Below, in pieces: positions 14,931 through 20,055 of a DNA stretch of 20,055 nucleotides. Both the position numbers and the translations under genes were made by a program. Every line of letters begins with the position of its first letter. Positions within the stretch are counted from its first letter, which is position 1. The notes below the pieces were generated by a model that had not been told where the DNA came from, ran no database searches, and was given only the letters and a program-made list of their open reading frames with translations. The DNA is from Bordetella parapertussis. Lineage in GTDB: Bacteria; Pseudomonadota; Gammaproteobacteria; Burkholderiales; Burkholderiaceae_B. The stretch covers positions 1-20,055 of the forward strand of contig CAMBLP010000024.1 of the NCBI GenBank assembly GCA_945868195.1, read 5' to 3'.

Positions 14931-15587
14931 ATGGCATGGACTCGTGATGAAATGGCCGCGCGTGCAGCGCGCGAATTAAAAGACGGTTTTTACGTCAACT
15001 TGGGAATCGGCTTGCCCACTATGGTGGCCAATCATGTGCCAAGCGATATAGAAGTCTGGCTGCAGTCTGAGAATGGTTTGCTCGGGATTGGCCCCCACCC
15101 GCTTGAAAGTGAAGTCGATCCTGATCTGATCAACGCTGGAAAGCAAACGGTGACAACGTTGCCCGGCTCTGCGATTTTTTCCTCTGCTGATTCTTTTGGC
15201 ATGATTCGTGCCGGTAAGATCAACCTTGCGATCTTGGGTGCGATGCAGGTCTCTGAGACCGGCGATCTGGCGAATTGGATGATTCCCGGCAAAATGGTCA
15301 AGGGCATGGGCGGCGCGATGGATCTCGTCGCCGGAGTCGGTCGAGTGATTGTGCTAATGGAGCATGTTGCGACCAAAAAAGACGGTACGACAGATTTGAA
15401 GCTGTTGCCCAAATGCACCTTGCCACTGACCGGCGTGGGTGTGATCGACATGGTGATCACCGATCTGGGCGTCATGGAAGTGACACCTAGCGGTCTCAAG
15501 CTACTTGAGCTCGCACCGGGCGTGACCGTTGATGAGATCAAGTCCAAGACCTCCGCCAAACTCGATGTCTCGACGTGTAAAGGGTAA
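14931..15587 (+). CDS. scoB: Succinyl-CoA:3-ketoacid CoA-transferase subunit B
   Basis: This 218-residue beta subunit carries the catalytic glutamate E47 in the [10 protein letters not shown] motif (46-55), where the enzyme-CoA thioester forms. The upstream [12 protein letters not shown] (24-35) is the second family signature. [11 protein letters not shown] and [11 protein letters not shown] are also typical of SCOT beta chains. The strong AAGGAGA ribosome binding site overlaps the scoA stop codon (14918-14924). The next gene, an Xaa-Pro aminopeptidase, follows after 9 bp, so the three genes form one transcription unit, possibly with the thioesterase at its head. Confidence 0.94.
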   Translation: MAWTRDEMAARAARELKDGFYVNLGIGLPTMVANHVPSDIEVWLQSENGLLGIGPHPLESEVDPDLINAGKQTVTTLPGSAIFSSADSFGMIRAGKINLAILGAMQVSETGDLANWMIPGKMVKGMGGAMDLVAGVGRVIVLMEHVATKKDGTTDLKLLPKCTLPLTGVGVIDMVITDLGVMEVTPSGLKLLELAPGVTVDEIKSKTSAKLDVSTCKG

Positions 15588-15596
15588 ACCGGCGTC

Positions 15597-17405
15597 ATGA
15601 CTGCATCCAAGCATTCGCAGGGCAACCCTTTATCCGCTTTGCGCGACACGATGCGACAGGCCAGTGTCGATGCCTGTCTGATCCCTTCTGCGGATCCGCA
15701 TCTCTCCGAATACCTCCCTGCATACTGGCAAATTAGACGCTGGCTGACAGGCTTTACGGGTTCTGTCGGTACGGTCGTCGTGACACAGGATTTTGCCGGG
15801 ATTTGGGTGGATAGTCGTTATTGGGTTCAGGCCGAGACGGAGTTGGTGGGTTCGGGTGTGACCTTGATGAAAATCGGCGTCGCGACTGACCCTGCACATG
15901 CCGCTTGGCTCGGCGCGCACGTCCCTCATGGGGGTGTTGTGGCGGTGGATGGTCGCGCGCTCGGTTTAGCCGCCCGTGAATCCTTGCAAGAGCAGCTTGC
16001 GCCACGTTCAGTCAGGCTTGATTTGTCTTTGGATCTACCTGGACAATGTTGGCATGATCGTCCTGTCTTACCGACTGCGGCGGTGCGCGAGTTGCCTGTG
16101 AGTATTGCGGGTCAGTCTAGACAGGAAAAGCTCGCGCGGGTCCGTGCCGAGATGGCTGAGCGCGGTGCGCAATGGCATCTCGTTTCAACCCTAGACGATA
16201 TTGCGTGGTTGCTGAATTTGCGCGGTGCAGATGTCAGTTTTAATCCGGTTTTTCTGGCGCATGTGTTGATCGGGCCTGATCGAGTATTTCTCTTTGTATT
16301 ACCAGAAAAAATCGATGCGACATTGACGCAGACGCTGGCGCAGCAAGGGATTGAGGTTAGGCCTTATCAAGAGGCGGCACAGGCACTGTCCGAGCTTGAG
16401 ACAAGTGCGCTTTTGTTGTTTGACCCTGCCCGCACGACCTGCGCCTTGGTTGATCGCGTGTCATGTCAGTTGGTGCGTGCGATCAATCCAAGCACGTTTT
16501 TCAAGTCACAGAAAACGGCATTTGAACTCGCTCACGTCAGGCGTGTGATGGAGGACGATGGTGCCGCGCTGTGTGCATTTTTTGCCTGGCTAGAAGACGC
16601 GATTGCATGCTGCGATACCTCGCCTCTTAATGAACTCATGATCGATGCACAATTACTGGCTCTGCGCAGCCAGCAACCGGGGTTTGTATCGCGTAGTTTT
16701 GGCACGATTGCAGCCTATAACGCCAACGGCGCCATGCCGCATTACCGGGCCACTCCCGAGTCTTTTGCCCAAATCACGGGTAATGGGCTGCTTTTGATTG
16801 ACTCCGGGGGTCAGTATGTTGGCGGGACCACGGACATCACGCGTGTGGTGCCCGTGGGGCAACCAAGCGCTGCCCAGAAAGACGACTACACGGCTGTTTT
16901 ACAAGCCATGATCGCGTTGTCCAGGCTCAAATTTCCTCGCGGCGTGGCATCGCCCATGCTTGATGCGGTGGCTCGCGCGCCGCTTTGGGCACGACTTGCC
17001 GAGTATGGCCATGGAACAGGGCATGGGGTCGGGTACTACCTGAATGTGCATGAGGGGCCGCAAGTGATCTCCTATCGCGCGGCACCCGGACCACAGACCG
17101 CCATGCAGCCAGGAATGATCACTTCGAACGAGCCGGGGCTTTATCGTCCGGGTCGCTGGGGGGTACGGATCGAAAATCTGGTGTGCAATGTGTCAGCCGG
17201 AACCTCCGAGTTTGGTGAGTTTTTGGCGTTTGAAACGCTGACCTTGTGTCCGATCGACACCCGTTGCGTGCAGCGAGATCAGCTCAGACAAGACGAGGTC
17301 GATTGGCTCAACGCCTACCATTCCGAGGTTCGCAGACGTTTGGTGCCTAAAGTCAGTGGCTCAGCGCTGGCTTGGTTGATGCACCGCACTGAGGCTTTGC
17401 GTTAA
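15597..17405 (+). CDS. Xaa-Pro aminopeptidase, M24 family (eukaryotic APP1-like)
   Basis: This 602-residue metallopeptidase removes an N-terminal residue before proline. It is longer than E. coli PepP (about 440) and has the three-domain layout of eukaryotic XPNPEP1: two N-terminal creatinase-like domains (about 10-150 and 170-310) and a C-terminal pita-bread catalytic domain. The metal ligands are D402 (LLIDSGG), D413 (TTDITR), H476 (GTGHGVGYYLNVHE), E512 (TSNEPGLY) and E526 (GVRIEN). H382 in PHYR is also conserved. It starts 9 bp after scoB with no clear ribosome binding site, so translation is probably coupled. A role linked to acetoacetate use is not evident. No terminator is seen before pyrG. 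Confidence 0.95.
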   Translation: MTASKHSQGNPLSALRDTMRQASVDACLIPSADPHLSEYLPAYWQIRRWLTGFTGSVGTVVVTQDFAGIWVDSRYWVQAETELVGSGVTLMKIGVATDPAHAAWLGAHVPHGGVVAVDGRALGLAARESLQEQLAPRSVRLDLSLDLPGQCWHDRPVLPTAAVRELPVSIAGQSRQEKLARVRAEMAERGAQWHLVSTLDDIAWLLNLRGADVSFNPVFLAHVLIGPDRVFLFVLPEKIDATLTQTLAQQGIEVRPYQEAAQALSELETSALLLFDPARTTCALVDRVSCQLVRAINPSTFFKSQKTAFELAHVRRVMEDDGAALCAFFAWLEDAIACCDTSPLNELMIDAQLLALRSQQPGFVSRSFGTIAAYNANGAMPHYRATPESFAQITGNGLLLIDSGGQYVGGTTDITRVVPVGQPSAAQKDDYTAVLQAMIALSRLKFPRGVASPMLDAVARAPLWARLAEYGHGTGHGVGYYLNVHEGPQVISYRAAPGPQTAMQPGMITSNEPGLYRPGRWGVRIENLVCNVSAGTSEFGEFLAFETLTLCPIDTRCVQRDQLRQDEVDWLNAYHSEVRRRLVPKVSGSALAWLMHRTEALR

Positions 17406-17427
17406 AAACGGCCTCTGCGTGACAAAA

Positions 17428-17456
17428 TTGATGAATGTTGTGGATAAATCTATACG
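17428..17456 (+). promoter_or_regulatory. Possible upstream pyrG promoter containing a DnaA box
   Basis: TTGATG (17428-17433) and TATACG (17451-17456) are spaced by 17 bp, each 4 of 6 to consensus. The spacer contains TGTGGATAA at 17439-17447, the exact reverse complement of the DnaA box TTATCCACA. The box match is perfect. The promoter match is moderate. Confidence 0.45.
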
Positions 17457-17484
17457 GGTTTTCCGCAAAAGTTAGACAGGCGGC

Positions 17485-17490
17485 TATAAT
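17485..17490 (+). promoter_or_regulatory. Likely main pyrG -10 box
   Basis: A perfect TATAAT lies 41 bp before the pyrG start. The -35 match is poor (TTCCGC at 17461-17466, 18-bp spacing). The short leader holds a weak stem ACGCC/GGCGT (17506-17510 and 17520-17524) just before the start codon. It covers the only G-rich stretch (GGGG, 17518-17521) that could serve as ribosome binding site. Confidence 0.5.
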
Positions 17491-17516
17491 CCAAATTTCC
17501 CGCATACGCCTCATGA

Positions 17517-19180
<1,664 letters not shown>

Positions 19181-19181
<1 letters not shown>

Positions 19182-20055
19182 TGAAGTTGTGTGGATTCGA
19201 TATTGGCCTGGAGCACCCCTTTTTCTTGATTGCGGGTCCGTGCGTGATTGAGTCACGCCAGATGGCGTTCGATACCGCAGGTCAACTCAAGGAAATCACC
19301 TCTTCTTTGGGCATCCCCTTTATCTACAAAAGTTCTTTCGATAAAGCCAATCGGAGTTCGGGGACCTCTTATCGAGGTCCGGGCATGGACGAGGGTTTGC
19401 AGATTTTGGCCGATGTGCGTGCTGAGCTCCAGGTTCCCGTACTGACTGATGTCCATGACAAGGATCAAGTCAAGGCAGTCGCCGCCGTCGTCGACGTATT
19501 GCAAACGCCTGCTTTCTTGTGTCGTCAGACTGATTTTATTGAGGCCTGTGCCGCGAGCGGCAAGCCGGTCAATATTAAAAAAGGTCAGTTTCTTGCGCCT
19601 CACGATATGTTGCAGGTCGTCAATAAGGCGCGTCATGCAGCTCGGCAAGCGGGTGTCGCCGAGGACATCATGGTGTGTGAGCGCGGCGTTTCGTTTGGCT
19701 ACAACAATCTTGTCTCCGATATGCGTTCACTGGCCATCATGCGCGAAACAGACTGTCCGGTTGTCTTTGATGCGACCCACTCTGTTCAATTGCCAGGCGG
19801 ACAGGGTACTTCTTCAGGTGGCCAGCGTGAGTTTGTGCCTGTGCTTGCGCGTGCAGCAGTGGCAGCTGGGATTGCAGGTCTATTTATGGAAACCCATCCA
19901 GATCCTTCCAAAGCGCTGTCCGACGGTCCGAACGCCGTGCCGCTCGGCCAGATGAAGAAGCTCATGACGACCCTGCTCGAGCTTGATCGTGTCGTTAAAA
20001 AGCATGGTTTTCTAGAGTCGCATTTTGTTGAACGGAAGTTTTATTTTTCAGGAAA
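19181..20055 (+). CDS. kdsA: KDO-8-phosphate synthase, 3' end beyond window
   Basis: This enzyme condenses phosphoenolpyruvate with arabinose-5-phosphate to give KDO-8-phosphate, the first dedicated step toward the LPS inner-core sugar [12 protein letters not shown] (17-25) and [11 protein letters not shown] (50-60) are diagnostic. The likely metal ligands are all present: C21, H200 (DATH), E237 (FMETHP) and D248 (LSDGPNA). E. coli KdsA has asparagine at the cysteine position, so this is the metal-dependent class. The ATG overlaps the pyrG stop by one base. The frame is still open at the window edge after 291 residues, slightly beyond the usual length of about 284, so only the last few codons should be missing. 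An enolase gene often follows in related genomes. Confidence 0.96.

Noticed and set aside
17391..17415. GAGGC/GCCTC hairpin at the end of the Xaa-Pro aminopeptidase gene as a terminator
   Set aside because: The stem is only 5 bp with a 15-nt loop and no T-run.

Overview
The window is a 20 kb stretch of ordinary bacterial chromosome, tightly packed with metabolic and housekeeping genes. The proteins look betaproteobacterial, most likely Burkholderiales and close to Alcaligenaceae. This is inferred from the pepA-holC pair, the pyrG-kdsA pair with a 1-nt overlap, a CysB with standard ligand residues, and a succinyl-CoA:3-oxoacid CoA-transferase pair next to ETF-ubiquinone oxidoreductase. No rRNA, tRNA, CRISPR array, phage gene, transposase gene or plasmid function was seen.

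Layout. 1-903: an enoyl-CoA hydratase/isomerase behind four tandem 17-bp repeats. 904-1233: a non-coding stretch with a direct repeat, a MITE-like palindromic element with 29-bp inverted ends, and a terminator. 1234-4031 (minus strand): pepA, then holC, then yccA, with a terminator hairpin in front of the yccA ribosome binding site. 4246-5679: cysB, then a DUF2325 gene under a Fur-box promoter. The DUF2325 gene overlaps tail to tail with an NlpC/P60 lipoprotein gene (minus, 5650-6264). 6427-6715: a prpE gene reduced to its two ends by an internal deletion. 6712-9170: a GlcG/HbpS-family gene and acetyl-CoA synthetase, closed by a terminator. 9280-10678: a small CopD-like membrane protein and a fumarylacetoacetate-hydrolase-family enzyme. 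10683-13608 (minus): ETF-QO, a small cupin and an HSL-type esterase, probably one operon. 13723-17405: a hotdog thioesterase, the two CoA-transferase subunits and a eukaryotic-type Xaa-Pro aminopeptidase. 17532 to the end: pyrG, then kdsA, which is cut by the window edge.

How the genes fit together. Much of the window deals with acyl-CoA and ketone-body metabolism: enoyl-CoA isomerisation, acetate activation, lost propionate activation, acetoacetate activation, thioester hydrolysis, and electron transfer from acyl-CoA dehydrogenases to quinone. The rest is core metabolism: CTP synthesis, KDO synthesis for LPS, peptide turnover, the DNA polymerase III chi subunit and sulfur regulation.

I found no convincing undescribed multi-gene system. 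The points most worth a second look are the palindromic element, the prpE deletion scar, the Fur-controlled DUF2325 gene with its cysteine-rich tail, the terminator that any yccA transcript must cross, and a perfect DnaA box inside a possible pyrG promoter.
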